A DNA stretch of 64,000 bases from contig NZ_KE384549.1 in the NCBI RefSeq assembly GCF_000426645.1, forward strand, positions 146,001-210,000, written 5' to 3'. Each line of letters opens with the position of its first letter. The stretch's first letter is position 1. Shown here piece by piece: positions 47,997 to 63,951 of this stretch. A model generated the notes under the pieces. That model made no database searches. It saw only the letters and a list, made by a program, of their open reading frames with translations, and was not told where the DNA came from. A program made the position numbers and the translations under genes. This stretch comes from Nakamurella lactea DSM 19367. GTDB taxonomy: Bacteria > Actinomycetota > Actinomycetes > Mycobacteriales > Nakamurellaceae.

Positions 47997-48782
47997 CTAC
48001 CGCTGCACGGTGAATGCCCCGCGGTGGACGGTGAGGGTGCCGTTGCCCAGCGCCCCGGCGAAGTTCCGCATTCGCTCGGGTCCGTCGTCCAGCAGCGCCG
48101 GCAACGTGGCTGCCGTACCGCCGGCCGCAAGGCGCGCTCCGAGTTGCTGGAACCACTCCACCAGCCAGGGCGTCTCGTCGACCCATTCGACCGTGTCGAA
48201 GCCGCCGTCCTCGATCGCGACCATCAACTCCGCCGGGGTCGCCAGGAAGCTGTCGGTGCCGTCGATGGTCCATGGCAGCGGCAGGGCGGGGTCGTCGTTG
48301 CCGACCCGGCAGACCTCGAAGGTCGCCAGCCGGGCGCCGGGCCGTAGCCGGTGCGCGATCGCGGCGAAGAAGGTCTCCTTGTCGGCGACGTTCATCTGGG
48401 TGTGCACGGTGCAGGCGGCGTCGAAGTCGAAGCGGTCGAGCCGCGCGATGTCGGTGTTGAGGAATCGGGCCTGCCCGGCGAGCCCCACCGCGTCGGTCAG
48501 GGCGGTCGCCGCCTCGACGTACCCGGCCGCAAGGTCCACCCCGACGACCTGGCAGCCGGTGGTCCGGGCGATCTGGCGCGCCGGTCCACCGAGACCGGAA
48601 CCGACGTCCAGCACGGTCATTGCGGGGGATAGTCGCAGGCTCGGCAGGAGCCGGTCGACGGCGGCAGTGCCGCCGGCGTGGAACTGGTCGATCCCGTCGC
48701 GTTGGGCCTGGGTGAGCGATGCCAGATCGGTTCCGGCGAGCTGCTCGATGGTGGCCACCAGGTCGGTTTCGGTGTAGGTCAT
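47997..48782 (-). CDS. class I SAM-dependent methyltransferase
   Basis: The 261-residue protein has TVLDVGSGLGGPARQIARTTG as motif I, VVGVDLAAGYVEAA as motif II, FDAACTVHTQMNVAD and LRPGARLATFEV. The arrangement matches UbiE/sterol or small-molecule methyltransferases of the Methyltransf_11/31 type (N-terminal YFHAGG-like segment QFHAGGTAAVD). It begins four bases after the HxlR gene on the same strand, so its expression presumably depends on that regulator. The substrate may be a small aromatic or lipid compound. Confidence 0.83.
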   Translation of the reverse strand: MTYTETDLVATIEQLAGTDLASLTQAQRDGIDQFHAGGTAAVDRLLPSLRLSPAMTVLDVGSGLGGPARQIARTTGCQVVGVDLAAGYVEAATALTDAVGLAGQARFLNTDIARLDRFDFDAACTVHTQMNVADKETFFAAIAHRLRPGARLATFEVCRVGNDDPALPLPWTIDGTDSFLATPAELMVAIEDGGFDTVEWVDETPWLVEWFQQLGARLAAGGTAATLPALLDDGPERMRNFAGALGNGTLTVHRGAFTVQR

Positions 48783-48786
48783 CGTT

Positions 48787-49437
48787 TCAGTCCATTCTGG
48801 GGGAGGAGTTGCTGACGAGATCGGCCAATTGATCGGCGCGACCGGTGATGGTCAGCCCGAGATCGGTTGCCTCGGTGGGGGTGAGCCCGCCGGAGAGGAC
48901 CGCGCCGATCAGCCGGGCGTCGCCGCGCAGCATGACGTCGGCGCCGTCGGCCACTGCCCGGTCGATCCGGAAGCCGTCGGACCGCAGCAGTACCCGGACC
49001 GACCCGCCGCCGGAATCGATCGCGACGACCAGTTCGCCGCCGGCCGGCAGGTTCCCGGAAAGGTTGAGGCCGGCGAACAGTGCGCTCCACTGAGGTTGCA
49101 CCGCGTCGCGCTCGGACGGTCCCGACGGCATGGTTCCGAGGCCCCACCGGGACAGCGCGCGCACGACGGCTTCGAGGTCTCGGCCGTTGGCGGTGAGCTG
49201 ATACAGGCTGGTGCCGACCGGGGCCGGTGCTTCGAAGCTGTCGATCAGGCCATCGGCCTGCATGGACCTGAGCCGCTCGGCGAGCAGGTTGCTGGCGATC
49301 CCCGGCAGCCCGCGCTTCAGATCGCTGTAGCGGCTGGGCCCGAGGGCCAACAGTTCGCGGACGATGAGCAGAACCCACCGATCGCCGACGACATCCAGCG
49401 CCCGTGCCACGGAGCAGTACTGCTGATAGCTCTTCAC
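48787..49437 (-). CDS. HxlR-family regulator with C-terminal SCP2-like domain
   Basis: This 216-residue protein has an HxlR winged helix in residues 1-100: QYCSVARALDVVGDRWVLLIVRELL, RYSDLKRGLPGIASNLLAERL and LIDSFEAPAPVGTSLYQLT. A second domain of about 100 residues (PQWSALFAGL through DLGLTITG) resembles the SCP2 sterol-carrier fold. HxlR proteins answer to aldehydes, quinones or disulphide stress, and the added domain suggests a hydrophobic ligand. The GTG at 49437 follows a 81-bp gap holding a double palindrome. Confidence 0.84.
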   Translation of the reverse strand: MKSYQQYCSVARALDVVGDRWVLLIVRELLALGPSRYSDLKRGLPGIASNLLAERLRSMQADGLIDSFEAPAPVGTSLYQLTANGRDLEAVVRALSRWGLGTMPSGPSERDAVQPQWSALFAGLNLSGNLPAGGELVVAIDSGGGSVRVLLRSDGFRIDRAVADGADVMLRGDARLIGAVLSGGLTPTEATDLGLTITGRADQLADLVSNSSPRMD

Positions 49438-49460
49438 CCGCAGAAGGCTACGGCCCGTTG

Positions 49461-49496
49461 GTTGAGCTTTTCAAGTGAATAGTTGAAAATTTCAAC
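49461..49496 (-). promoter_or_regulatory. two-copy palindromic operator before the HxlR gene
   Basis: GTTGAGCTTTTCAAG (49461-49475) and GTTGAAAATTTCAAC (49482-49496) are two 15-bp palindromes. The second is perfect with a 7-bp arm. Centres are 21 bp apart, two helical turns, so two dimers could bind the same face. They lie 24-59 bp before the HxlR start and are probably its autoregulatory sites. Confidence 0.6.
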
Positions 49497-49518
49497 CGAA
49501 GTGCGATGAGGGTCGGCC

Positions 49519-51298
<1,780 letters not shown>

Positions 51299-51299
<1 letters not shown>

Positions 51300-53851
51300 T
51301 GCGCGCTCCGTTGTCGTGGCTGCGAGAGTACGCAGCCCTGCCCGAAGGGCTGACGCCGGAACAGATCTCGGACATGTTCGTGTCGATCGGGTTCGAGATC
51401 GAGGACGTGTACCTGCCGGAGCCGACGATCGGCCCGCTGGTGGTCGGCCGGGTGTCGGCGATCGAGGAACTCACCGAGTTCAAGAAGCCGATCCGGTTCT
51501 GCGTGGTCGAGGTCGGCCCCGGTAACGGTGCGGCCGACACCGCTGACGAGGCGGCCGACGGTGCGGCAGGGGCCGGCCCTGCCATCCCGGCCGACAGCCG
51601 CGGGATCATCTGCGGCGCCACCAATTTCGTGGTCGGCGACCTGGTGGTGGTGGCACTGCCGGGCACCGAACTGCCCGGCGGATTCACCATCGGCTCGCGA
51701 ATGACCTACGGGCGGCTTTCCGACGGGATGATCTGCGCCTCCGACGAGGTCGGCGTCGGCACCGATCACGACGGCATCATCGTGCTCGGGCACGGTGAGC
51801 TGCCCGGGATTTCCGTGGGTGACGATGCCCGGTCGCTGATCGGCACCGACGACCCGGTCTTCGACGTCAGCGTCGAGACCGATCGCGGATACGCGCTGTC
51901 CATCCGCGGCCTGGCCAGGGAACTGGCCATCGGATTCGGTGTCGACTACACCGATCCGGCCGGCGGCGAGCTCAGGGCGGTGGACGCCGAGTCCGTCGAC
52001 ACGGCGTATCCGGTCCGGATCGACGACCCGAGCGGCTGCAGCAGGTTCGTCGCCGTCGGGGTGACCGGCGCGGATCTGTGGGCGCCGTCGCCGGCGTTGA
52101 TCCGGCGCCGGCTGGACGCCGCGGGCATCAGGGCCATCTCGTTGGCCGTCGACGTCACCAACTACGTGATGCTGGAACTGGGCCAGCCGCTGCACGCCTA
52201 CGACCGGGCCAAGCTGTCCGGCCCGATCGTGGTCCGGCGGGCCGAGGCCGGTGAGACGCTGCGCACGCTGGACGGCGTCGACCGCACGCTGATCGGCGGC
52301 GAACTGCTGATCACCGACGACTCCGGACCGATCGGGCTGGCCGGGGTGATGGGCGGCGAGACCACCGAGATCTCCACCGCCAGCAGGGATGTGGTGCTCG
52401 AGGCGGCCGCCTTCAACCCGCCCGACATCAGCCGGGTCGCCCGTCGCCAGCACCTGCCCAGCGAGGCATCGAAGCGGTTCGAACGTGCCGTCGATCCGGC
52501 GATAGCGGCGGCCGCGGCCGAACGCGCGGCGGCGCTGATCGCGGAGTACGGCGGCGGCAGCGTGTCGGCGGGCCGCACCGACGTGGGTGGCGTGACCCCA
52601 CTGCCGACCGTCCGGATGCCGCTGAGCGAGCCGGAACGGCTGGCCGGCCGGCCCTACGACGCCGAGGTGGTGGTGCGCCGGCTCGAGCAGGTCGGTGCCA
52701 CCGTGCGCGTCGAGGCTGACGAGGTGCTGGTGACCCCGCCGAGTTGGCGGCCGGACCTGCAGCGACCGGCCGACCTGGTGGAGGAGGTCGCCCGGCTGGA
52801 GTCCTACGACACCATCCCCTCGGTGCTGCCGGTCCCGCCGTCCGGTTCGGGATTCACCCGGCGTCAGCAGCGGTTGCGGTCCGTCGCCGAGGATCTAGCC
52901 GCCGCCGGGCTCACCGAGACCCTGTCGTTCCCGTTCGTCGGCGCCGCCGACCTGGATGCCCTCGGGATCGGCGCCGACGACGTCCGCCGCCGGCTGGTCC
53001 GGCTGGCCAATCCGCTGGACGCCGGCCGGCCGTTCCTGCGGCCCAGCCTGCTCCCCGGGCTGCTCGGCGTGGTCGTGCGGAACCTGTCCCGCGGGGTCCG
53101 CGACCTGTCGCTGTTCGAGATCGGGCAGGTGTTCCTGCCGCGGTTCGGTGCCCCGTCGCTGGTCGACCTCCCGGTCGATCATCGGCCGACCGACGCGCAA
53201 CTCGCCGTCATCGACGCGGCCCTGCCCGACCAGCCGCGGCGGGTCGCGGTGGTGCTCGCCGGCGATCTCGAGCGGGCCGGCTGGTGGGGAGCGGGCCGGC
53301 CGGGGGACTGGGCCGATGCCATCGAGTTCGGCCGGCGGATCGCTGCCGTCTGCGGGCATCCGCTGCGGGTGGTGCCGGTCGCGTTCGACCCGTTCCACCC
53401 CGGCCGGTGCGGCGAACTGCGGATCGGTGACTGGCCGGTCGGCCACGCCGGCGAGCTGCACCCGGCCGTCATCGAACGGCTCGGACTGCCGGAGCGTACC
53501 TCGGCCCTTGAGCTCAACCTGGACGCGATCCCGGAGGCGGCTGAGCCACCGGCACCCACCGTTTCGTCCTTCCCCCCGGTGCATCTGGACGTCGCACTCA
53601 CCGTTCCGGACCGGGTCCGGGCCGCCGACCTGGCCGAGGCGCTGGCCGCCGGTGGCGGCGAGCTGCTGGAGTCGGTCCGGCTGTTCGACCTCTACACCGG
53701 GAATCAGGTGGCGGCCGGGCACCGGTCGTTGGCCTTCGCGCTGACCGTGCGGGCCGCCGACCGGACGTTGACCGGCTCGGAGGCCACCGAGGTCCGCGAC
53801 GCGGCGGTCGCCGCGGCCGCGGAACGATACGGCGCCCAGGTCCGCGGCTGA
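51299..53851 (+). CDS. pheT: phenylalanyl-tRNA synthetase beta subunit
   Basis: The 850-residue subunit carries an EMAP/OB tRNA-binding domain (about 40-165), interrupted by an Ala/Asp-rich insert of 20-25 residues. The B3/B4 editing region (about 200-400), B5 (DVTNYVMLELGQPLHAYD just before it, PPSWRPDLQRPADLVEEVAR after), the catalytic-like core and the C-terminal FDX-ACB domain (from about 757, FPPVHLDVALTVPDRVRAADL) follow. Length and order are standard. It is coupled to pheS. Confidence 0.95.
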
Positions 53852-53896
53852 CGGTCGGTGTGAACGCCGCCGTCCGAAGAGTGAGAGAGTGGCCGG

Positions 53897-54481
53897 GTGA
53901 CTTTGCACGCAGACCTGCCTGCCGATCTGCTGGACCAGATCGAGTCGGCCGGGTACTACCCGCAATTGGTGGCCGACACGCTGGACGTCTCGGTGGCCGG
54001 GGAGCCGGTTCGAGCCCAGTTGGTGCACGGTGAGACCACCTTCGACACCGAAACGGTGCGCCGTCACCTGTCGGTGATCGTGCTGACCGAGACCCGGCTG
54101 ATCTTCGTCCACGTTGACGACCACGGCGGTGACGACGAACACGGCAGCCACCCGCACGGGTTCGCCACCAGCGAATCCGTCGCGCTGACCGCGGTGCGCA
54201 GCGTGGCCATCACCCATGTGGTGTCCGATCCGCAGCGGTACCGGGCCGGCGCGCTCGGCCGTGAGGTGACGCTGGCGATCAACTGGGGCGGCGTCTCGCG
54301 GGTCGATCTGGAGCCGGCCACCTGCGGCGACCCGGATTGCGAAGCCGACCACGGCTACACCGGATCGTTGCTCGCCGACGACCTGGCGCTGCGGATCAGC
54401 GCCGATGCCGAGGGCAACGACGCGGTGACCGACGCCGTCAGATTCGCCCGGCTGCTGTCGGCCGTGACGGCCGGCCGGTGA
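53897..54481 (+). CDS. DUF5998-like conserved protein
   Basis: The 194-residue soluble acidic protein starts LHADLPADLLDQIESAGYYPQLV. It has a mostly beta central region (RRHLSVIVLTETRLIFVHVDDH, ALTAVRSVAITHVVSD), GREVTLAINWGGVSRVDLEPATCGDP and CEADHGYTGS. The Cys/Asp-rich CGDPDCEADH segment could bind a metal. The pattern fits the actinobacterial DUF5998 family of unknown function. It overlaps the phosphodiesterase-like gene by four bases (GTGA), so the two are functionally tied. Confidence 0.72.
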   Translation: MTLHADLPADLLDQIESAGYYPQLVADTLDVSVAGEPVRAQLVHGETTFDTETVRRHLSVIVLTETRLIFVHVDDHGGDDEHGSHPHGFATSESVALTAVRSVAITHVVSDPQRYRAGALGREVTLAINWGGVSRVDLEPATCGDPDCEADHGYTGSLLADDLALRISADAEGNDAVTDAVRFARLLSAVTAGR

Positions 54482-55629
54482 CCTCGTCGGTGCCGTCCAC
54501 CAAGGACGGCGTCACCCCACTGGCGCCCGGCTACGGCGCCGCCTCGCTCGGCTCGGTGTTGCCCGGTGCGGCCCGATCGCTCGGCGTCGACCTCGCTCTG
54601 CCCGCGGTCGAACTACCGACCGCCCAACGGATCTGCGTCCTGCTGATCGACGGTCTCGGGGAGCGGCAACTGGCCCAGTCGGAACTGCATGCACCGCAGC
54701 TGACGAAGATGCACCGCCGGGTCATGCACGCAGGCTGTCCCACCACCACCGCCACCTCGATGGGATCCTTCGGCACCGGGCTGCCGCCGGGCCGGCACGG
54801 ACTTACCGGCTACGTCGTGCTGGATCCGGACCGCGGCGAACTGTTCAACGAGCTCACCTGGCACGCCGATACCGATCCGCTGGTCTGGCAGCCCTATCCA
54901 CCGGTGTTCGAGCAGCTCGCCGAGGCGGGGGTGGCGTCGCTGGCGATCGGCAATCCCGAGTTCGCCGACTCGGGTCTCACCAGGGCGGCGCATCGCGGGG
55001 CGGAGTTCATGGGGGTGCGCCGATTGCACCGCAGAGTGGACACCGCGGTCGCGGCGCTGACCGACCCGAACGGCCCGACGCTGGTGTACCTCTACTGGGG
55101 AGAGGTGGATGCGGCCGGCCACCGGCGCGGCTGGCAGAGCCCGCAGTGGCGGCGGGCGCTGCGTTACGCCGACCGGGAGATCGGCCGACTCGCGGCGAAA
55201 CTGCCGGCCGGCACCCTGCTGCTGGTCACCGCCGATCACGGGATGGTCGACGCGGCCGCGCTGGACCGGGTCGACCTGGCCGAGCGGGACGACCTGTCCG
55301 TCGGGGTGCGGTTGGTCGGCGGCGAGCCGCGATTCGCCCAGCTGTACTGCGAGCCCGGCGCCGGCGCCGAGGTCGCCGGCCGGCTGGCCACCGAGCTCGG
55401 CGACCGCGCCTGGGTGGTGACCAGGGACGAGGCCGAACGGGCCGGATGGTTCGGCCCGGTCGACGATCGGGTGCGACGGCGGATCGGTGACGTCCTGGTC
55501 GCCGGCCGGCAGCGGTTCACCCTGGTCGACTCCCGCTTCATGACCGCGCCGGAACGCGCGTTGGTCGGCTACCACGGCTCGCTGACCCCTGATGAGCAGG
55601 AAATTCCGCTGGCGATCGAGCTGCTCTGA
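54478..55629 (+). CDS. alkaline phosphatase/nucleotide pyrophosphatase superfamily protein
   Basis: This 383-residue protein belongs to the type I phosphodiesterase fold. ICVLLIDGLGERQL supplies the first metal Asp. CPTTTATSMGSFGTGLPPGRHGLTGYV holds the nucleophile Thr. YWGEVDAAGHRRG and LLLVTADHGMVD hold the further Asp/His ligands, so the active site looks complete. There is no signal peptide or membrane segment. The substrate is unknown. The family is often paired with DUF5998 in actinobacteria, and the GTGA overlap confirms that here. Confidence 0.83.
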   Translation: MTSSVPSTKDGVTPLAPGYGAASLGSVLPGAARSLGVDLALPAVELPTAQRICVLLIDGLGERQLAQSELHAPQLTKMHRRVMHAGCPTTTATSMGSFGTGLPPGRHGLTGYVVLDPDRGELFNELTWHADTDPLVWQPYPPVFEQLAEAGVASLAIGNPEFADSGLTRAAHRGAEFMGVRRLHRRVDTAVAALTDPNGPTLVYLYWGEVDAAGHRRGWQSPQWRRALRYADREIGRLAAKLPAGTLLLVTADHGMVDAAALDRVDLAERDDLSVGVRLVGGEPRFAQLYCEPGAGAEVAGRLATELGDRAWVVTRDEAERAGWFGPVDDRVRRRIGDVLVAGRQRFTLVDSRFMTAPERALVGYHGSLTPDEQEIPLAIELL

Positions 55630-55656
55630 CGGCTGGGCGCCTTCCCTGACCGCATG

Positions 55657-55678
55657 ACTATGCAGAGCGCTGTATAGT
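55657..55678 (+). promoter_or_regulatory. ARG box and promoter of the arginine operon
   Basis: ACTATGCAG (55657-55665) and CTGTATAGT (55670-55678) are 9-bp arms with one G/T mismatch around AGCG. They include TATGCA, similar to known ArgR half-sites. The right arm contains TATAGT, a -10 box six bases from the argC ATG, so ArgR binding would block transcription start. The argR gene lies in the same operon. Confidence 0.65.
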
Positions 55679-55681
55679 TGA

Positions 55682-56728
<1,047 letters not shown>

Positions 56729-56771
56729 GAGAGCCTGCGAACGAACCTTCAGCACTGAGCGGGGTGTCCTC

Positions 56772-57944
56772 GTGAGTGTGACAGCGCCACAAGGGTTCCG
56801 GGCGGCGGGGGTGACGGCCGGGCTCAAGGCGTCCGGTCGCCCGGACGTCGCGGTGGTGGTGAACGACGGTCCGGAGTTCGCGGCCGCGGGCGTCTTCACC
56901 AGCAATCGGGTACAGGCGGCGCCGGTCCGCTGGACGGCGCCGTTACTGGCGCGGTATCCGGCCGGCGGCGGCGAGATCGCCGCGGTCGTACTGAATTCCG
57001 GCGGTGCGAATGCCTGCACCGGAGCGGCCGGCCTGGCCGACACCGTTGCCACCGCGGAACACCTCGCGGGATTGCTGCAGGTGGACCCCAGGCAGGTAGC
57101 GGTGTGCAGCACCGGACTGATCGGCGAGCGGCTGCCGATGCCGACACTGCTGGCCGGCGTGGCGGCGGCTACGGCGGCGCTGGCCGGCGATGCGGCCGCC
57201 GGAACCACGGCTGCGGAGGCGATCATGACCACCGACACGGTGGCCAAAACCGTTGTGGTGCAGGGCGATGGCTTCACCGTCGGCGGAATGGCCAAGGGTG
57301 CAGGCATGCTGGCTCCCGGCCTCGCGACGATGTTGGTGGTACTGACCACCGATGCGGTGGCGAGCCCGGAGCAACTGTCGGCGGCGCTCCGGGCGGCGAC
57401 CAGGGTCACCTTTGACCGGATCGACTCGGACGGCGCGATGTCCACCAACGACACCGTGTTGCTGCTGGCATCCGGCGCCGCCGGGACCAAGGTCGCCGAT
57501 GACGCGCTGGCCGCTGCCGTGCACCGCGCCTGTGCCGCGCTGGCGGCCGCGTTGATCGCCGACGCCGAGGGTGCGACGAAGGAGATCGCCATCGAGGTGG
57601 TGCACGCGGTCGACGAGGACGATGCGGTGCAGGTCGGCAGGTCGGTTGCCCGGAACAACCTGGTGAAGACGGCCTTCTTCGGGCAGGACCCGAACTGGGG
57701 GCGGATCCTGGCGGCGGTCGGCACCACCGCAGCGGCGTTCGACCCGGACGCCGTCGACGTGGCCATCAACGGGGTCTGGATCTGCCGCGGCGGTGCCGCG
57801 GGCGAGGACCGCAGCACCGTCGATCTGACCGGCCGCGCCGTGCACGTGGTGATCGACCTGCATGCCGGCACCGAGACCGCGACCATCCTTACCAACGATC
57901 TCTCGCACGCCTACGTCCACGAGAACTCGGCGTACTCGACATGA
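56772..57944 (+). CDS. argJ: bifunctional ornithine acetyltransferase / N-acetylglutamate synthase
   Basis: The 390-residue protein recycles the acetyl group and may also acetylate glutamate. [22 protein letters not shown] opens the alpha part, [10 protein letters not shown] is conserved, and [22 protein letters not shown] contains the self-cleavage site before Thr in [23 protein letters not shown] follows in the beta part. The GTG at 56772 gives the standard N-terminus; the 43-bp gap from argC has no promoter I can see. It overlaps argB (ATGA). Confidence 0.95.
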   Translation: MSVTAPQGFRAAGVTAGLKASGRPDVAVVVNDGPEFAAAGVFTSNRVQAAPVRWTAPLLARYPAGGGEIAAVVLNSGGANACTGAAGLADTVATAEHLAGLLQVDPRQVAVCSTGLIGERLPMPTLLAGVAAATAALAGDAAAGTTAAEAIMTTDTVAKTVVVQGDGFTVGGMAKGAGMLAPGLATMLVVLTTDAVASPEQLSAALRAATRVTFDRIDSDGAMSTNDTVLLLASGAAGTKVADDALAAAVHRACAALAAALIADAEGATKEIAIEVVHAVDEDDAVQVGRSVARNNLVKTAFFGQDPNWGRILAAVGTTAAAFDPDAVDVAINGVWICRGGAAGEDRSTVDLTGRAVHVVIDLHAGTETATILTNDLSHAYVHENSAYST

Positions 57945-58978
57945 CGGCTTCTGGACCGGTGCCGCCGGCAGCACCCACAGCACCTGCTACTCGACCCCGG
58001 ACCACCGAGCCGATGGCCGACATTGCCGCTCGGGCAGCGGTTCTCGCGGACACGCTGCCATGGCTGCAACGCTTCGCCGGCCGAATCGTGGTGGTCAAGT
58101 ACGGCGGCAACGCGATGACGGACGACGCCCTGAAGGCGGCCTTCGCCGCCGACATGGTGTACCTGCGGGCGGTCGGTCTGCACCCGGTGGTGGTGCACGG
58201 CGGCGGACCGCAGATCTCTGCCATGCTGAACCGGTTGGGCATCCCCGGTGAGTTCAAGGGTGGATTCCGGGTCACCACGCCGGAGACTCTGGACGTGGTG
58301 CGGATGGTCCTCGTCGGCCAGGTCGGCCGGGAACTGGTGGGCCTGATCAACGCGCACGGCCCGCATGCCGTCGGAATGTCCGGCGAGGACGCCGGGCTCT
58401 TCACCGCGGTGCGCCGCAGCGTGACCGTTGACGGGGCGCAGCACGACATCGGACTGGTCGGCGACGTGATCGAGGTGAACACGGCCGCCATCCACGATCT
58501 GCTGGCGGCCGGCCGGATCCCGGTGGTCGCGACCGTCGCCCCGGACGCCGACGGCGTGGTGCACAACGTGAATGCCGACACCGCCGCGGCGGCGCTCGCG
58601 GTCGCGCTGGACGCAGCGAAGCTGGTCACTCTCACCGATGTCGAGGGCCTCTACACCGACTGGCCGGACCGAAACAGCCTGCTGTCCACCATCACCGCAT
58701 CGGACCTGCGAGAACTCTTGCCCCGGCTGGAATCCGGCATGGCGCCGAAGATGGAGGGCGCGCTCCGCGCGGTCGAGGGTGGGGTGTCGGCCGCGCACAT
58801 CATCGACGGCCGGGTGGCGCATTCGGTGCTGTTGGAGATCGTCACCACCGAGGGCATCGGCACCATGGTGCTGCCCGACCCCGAACCCGGCTCGGGGCCC
58901 GCGCAGGTATCGACGGCCCCGATCCCTGCGGCGACATCCGTTGCGCTGCAGAACAACGAACAGGAGGTGCACCCATGA
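57941..58978 (+). CDS. argB: acetylglutamate kinase
   Basis: The 345-residue amino-acid kinase phosphorylates N-acetylglutamate. [12 protein letters not shown] and [16 protein letters not shown] bind ATP and substrate; [17 protein letters not shown] and [13 protein letters not shown] complete the site. An N-terminal 25-residue Pro/Ala/Thr extension and a 40-residue C-terminal tail make it longer than the usual 295-300. [11 protein letters not shown] is the conserved end. It is expected to be feedback-inhibited by arginine (N-terminal helix type), as in other actinobacteria. It overlaps argJ and argD by four bases each. Confidence 0.94.
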   Translation: MTASGPVPPAAPTAPATRPRTTEPMADIAARAAVLADTLPWLQRFAGRIVVVKYGGNAMTDDALKAAFAADMVYLRAVGLHPVVVHGGGPQISAMLNRLGIPGEFKGGFRVTTPETLDVVRMVLVGQVGRELVGLINAHGPHAVGMSGEDAGLFTAVRRSVTVDGAQHDIGLVGDVIEVNTAAIHDLLAAGRIPVVATVAPDADGVVHNVNADTAAAALAVALDAAKLVTLTDVEGLYTDWPDRNSLLSTITASDLRELLPRLESGMAPKMEGALRAVEGGVSAAHIIDGRVAHSVLLEIVTTEGIGTMVLPDPEPGSGPAQVSTAPIPAATSVALQNNEQEVHP

Positions 58979-60261
58979 TGAGCTTCGCATCGGGGAACGA
59001 GGTCGCGGCGCACCGCTGGTCGGCAGCGCTGATGGACAACTTCGGCACGCCGTCGGTGGAACTGGTCGCCGGATCCGGCGCCACCGTGCGCGACGCCGAC
59101 GGCCGCGAGTATCTCGACCTGCTCGGCGGCATCGCGGTGAACGCGCTGGGGCATGCCCATCCGGCGGTCGTCGACGCTGTCACCCAACAGATCTCGACCC
59201 TCGGGCACGTCTCGAACTTCTTCACCCACCCGACCGTGTTGGAACTCGCCGAGCGGTTGCTGCAGATCTCCGGCGCCGGCGAGGCTGACGGTCGGGTGCT
59301 GTTCTGCAACTCCGGCGCCGAGGCCAACGAGGCCGCCTTCAAAATTGCCAGACTCACCGGTCGGCCACGGATCATCGCCGCCGAAGGCGGCTTCCACGGT
59401 CGCACCATGGGTGCCCTGGCGATGACCGGCCAGGCGGCGAAGCGCGGCCCGTTCGAGCCGATGCCCGGCGGTGTCGAGTTCGTTCCGTTCGGCGACATCG
59501 ACGCGCTGGCAATGGCCCTGCAAGCCCCGGGCACCGGGCCCGGCGATCTCGCCGGGTCCGACGTGGCCGCCGTCATCCTGGAACCGATCCAGGGGGAGTT
59601 GGGTGTGCTGCCGGCCCCCGACGGCTACCTGGCCGCCGCCCGCGCGCTCACCATCCAGGCCGGCGCGCTGCTGATCCTCGACGAGATTCAGACCGGCATC
59701 GGCCGCACCGGCAGTTGGTTCGCCTATCAACGTGAGGGCATCACCCCGGACGTCGTCACGCTGGCCAAGGGTCTCGGCGGCGGGCTGCCGATCGGAGCGG
59801 TGATCGGCTTCGGTCCGGCCGCGCACCTGTTCACCCCTGGCCACCACGGCTCCACGTTCGCCGGCAACCCGGTGTGCGCCGCCGCCGCGCTCGCGGTCCT
59901 GACCACGATCGAGACGGAGCGCCTGATCGACCACGTCGATGCGCTCGGCAAGCACTTGACCGAGGCCATCGAGGCGCTCGATCACCCCGCCGTCTCGCAT
60001 GTCCGCGGCCGCGGGCTGCTGCTCGGGGTCGTGTTGAACCAACCCGTTGCGGCGGCCGCGGTGCTGGCCGCCCGCGAAGCCGGATTCCTGATCAACGGCC
60101 CGGCGCCGCAGGTGCTCCGGCTGGCGCCGCCGCTGATCTTGACCACCGGCCAGGCCGACACTTTCGTCGGCGCGCTCGGCGGCATCCTCGACCAGGCCGG
60201 CCGCAGCACCGACCCCCGGACCACCCCGCAGACCGCCGGTACCGCCGGCCGGAAGGACTGA
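58975..60261 (+). CDS. argD: acetylornithine aminotransferase
   Basis: This 428-residue PLP enzyme has [36 protein letters not shown] for the phosphate loop, [20 protein letters not shown] and [15 protein letters not shown] with the PLP-binding Lys. [18 protein letters not shown] is also typical. AGGAGGTG lies ahead of two adjacent ATGs, and the first overlaps the argB stop. It converts N-acetylglutamate semialdehyde to N-acetylornithine. Confidence 0.95.
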   Translation: MMSFASGNEVAAHRWSAALMDNFGTPSVELVAGSGATVRDADGREYLDLLGGIAVNALGHAHPAVVDAVTQQISTLGHVSNFFTHPTVLELAERLLQISGAGEADGRVLFCNSGAEANEAAFKIARLTGRPRIIAAEGGFHGRTMGALAMTGQAAKRGPFEPMPGGVEFVPFGDIDALAMALQAPGTGPGDLAGSDVAAVILEPIQGELGVLPAPDGYLAAARALTIQAGALLILDEIQTGIGRTGSWFAYQREGITPDVVTLAKGLGGGLPIGAVIGFGPAAHLFTPGHHGSTFAGNPVCAAAALAVLTTIETERLIDHVDALGKHLTEAIEALDHPAVSHVRGRGLLLGVVLNQPVAAAAVLAAREAGFLINGPAPQVLRLAPPLILTTGQADTFVGALGGILDQAGRSTDPRTTPQTAGTAGRKD

Positions 60262-63210
<2,949 letters not shown>

Positions 63211-63234
63211 CCCGGCCGGAATGACGAGGCGACG

Positions 63235-63879
63235 GTGACCGACGCGCAGCACTACGGGCCGCTGCTGCCGCGCTCGTTCTTCGCCCGCCGCGCCGAGTCG
63301 GTCGCACCGGAACTGGTCGGCGCGGTGGCGGTCGCCGGCGCCGGCCGCGACACCGTCGCCGTGCGGATCACCGAGGTGGAGGCGTATGCCGGACCGCGGG
63401 ACCCGGCCTCGCACGCCTTCCGCCGCACCGCCCGCTCGGAGGTGATGTACGGCGAGCCGGGCCACCTGTACGTGTACTTCATCTACGGCATGCACTGGTG
63501 CGCCAACATCGTCACCGGACCCGACGGCGACGCCTCCGCCGTGCTGCTGCGGGCCGGTGCGGTGCTCACCGGTCTTGATGCCGCCCGGCTCCGCCGGCCG
63601 TCGGCGCGCAAGGACGCCGATCTCGCCCGCGGTCCCGCGGGAATCGCCAGGGTATTGGGGCTGACGGGCGAGCTGACCGGCGCCGACCTGTGCCGCCCTG
63701 GCCGGCCGTTCGCCGTCAGGGCCGGAACGCCGGTGACGAACCTCGGCACCGGCCCGCGGGTCGGGATCAGCGTCGCCGCTGACGTGCGGTGGCGGTTCTG
63801 GGACGCCGACTCACCGACGGTCAGCGCCTACCGGGCCGGGGTGCGACGCCGTCGGAAGTACCCGGACCAGGCCGGCTGA
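63235..63879 (+). CDS. mpg: 3-methyladenine DNA glycosylase (AAG/MPG type)
   Basis: This 214-residue protein has LVGAVAVAGAGRDTVAVRITEVEAYAGPRDPASHAF, containing the catalytic Glu, and MYGEPGHLYVYFIYGMHWCANIVT with the intercalating Tyr region. RGPAGIARVLGL and the TGPRVGISVAADVRWRFWD segment complete the fold. It removes alkylated purines in base-excision repair. It starts at a GTG 24 bp after argH, perhaps co-transcribed. The same gene precedes tyrS in mycobacteria. Confidence 0.92.
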   Translation: MTDAQHYGPLLPRSFFARRAESVAPELVGAVAVAGAGRDTVAVRITEVEAYAGPRDPASHAFRRTARSEVMYGEPGHLYVYFIYGMHWCANIVTGPDGDASAVLLRAGAVLTGLDAARLRRPSARKDADLARGPAGIARVLGLTGELTGADLCRPGRPFAVRAGTPVTNLGTGPRVGISVAADVRWRFWDADSPTVSAYRAGVRRRRKYPDQAG

Positions 63880-63951
63880 CCGGATCCGCGCGGCTTCGGA
63901 AACAAAGCTCCATCGGAAACAGTGCTGAGGCTCGATGCGACAATCGACCGC

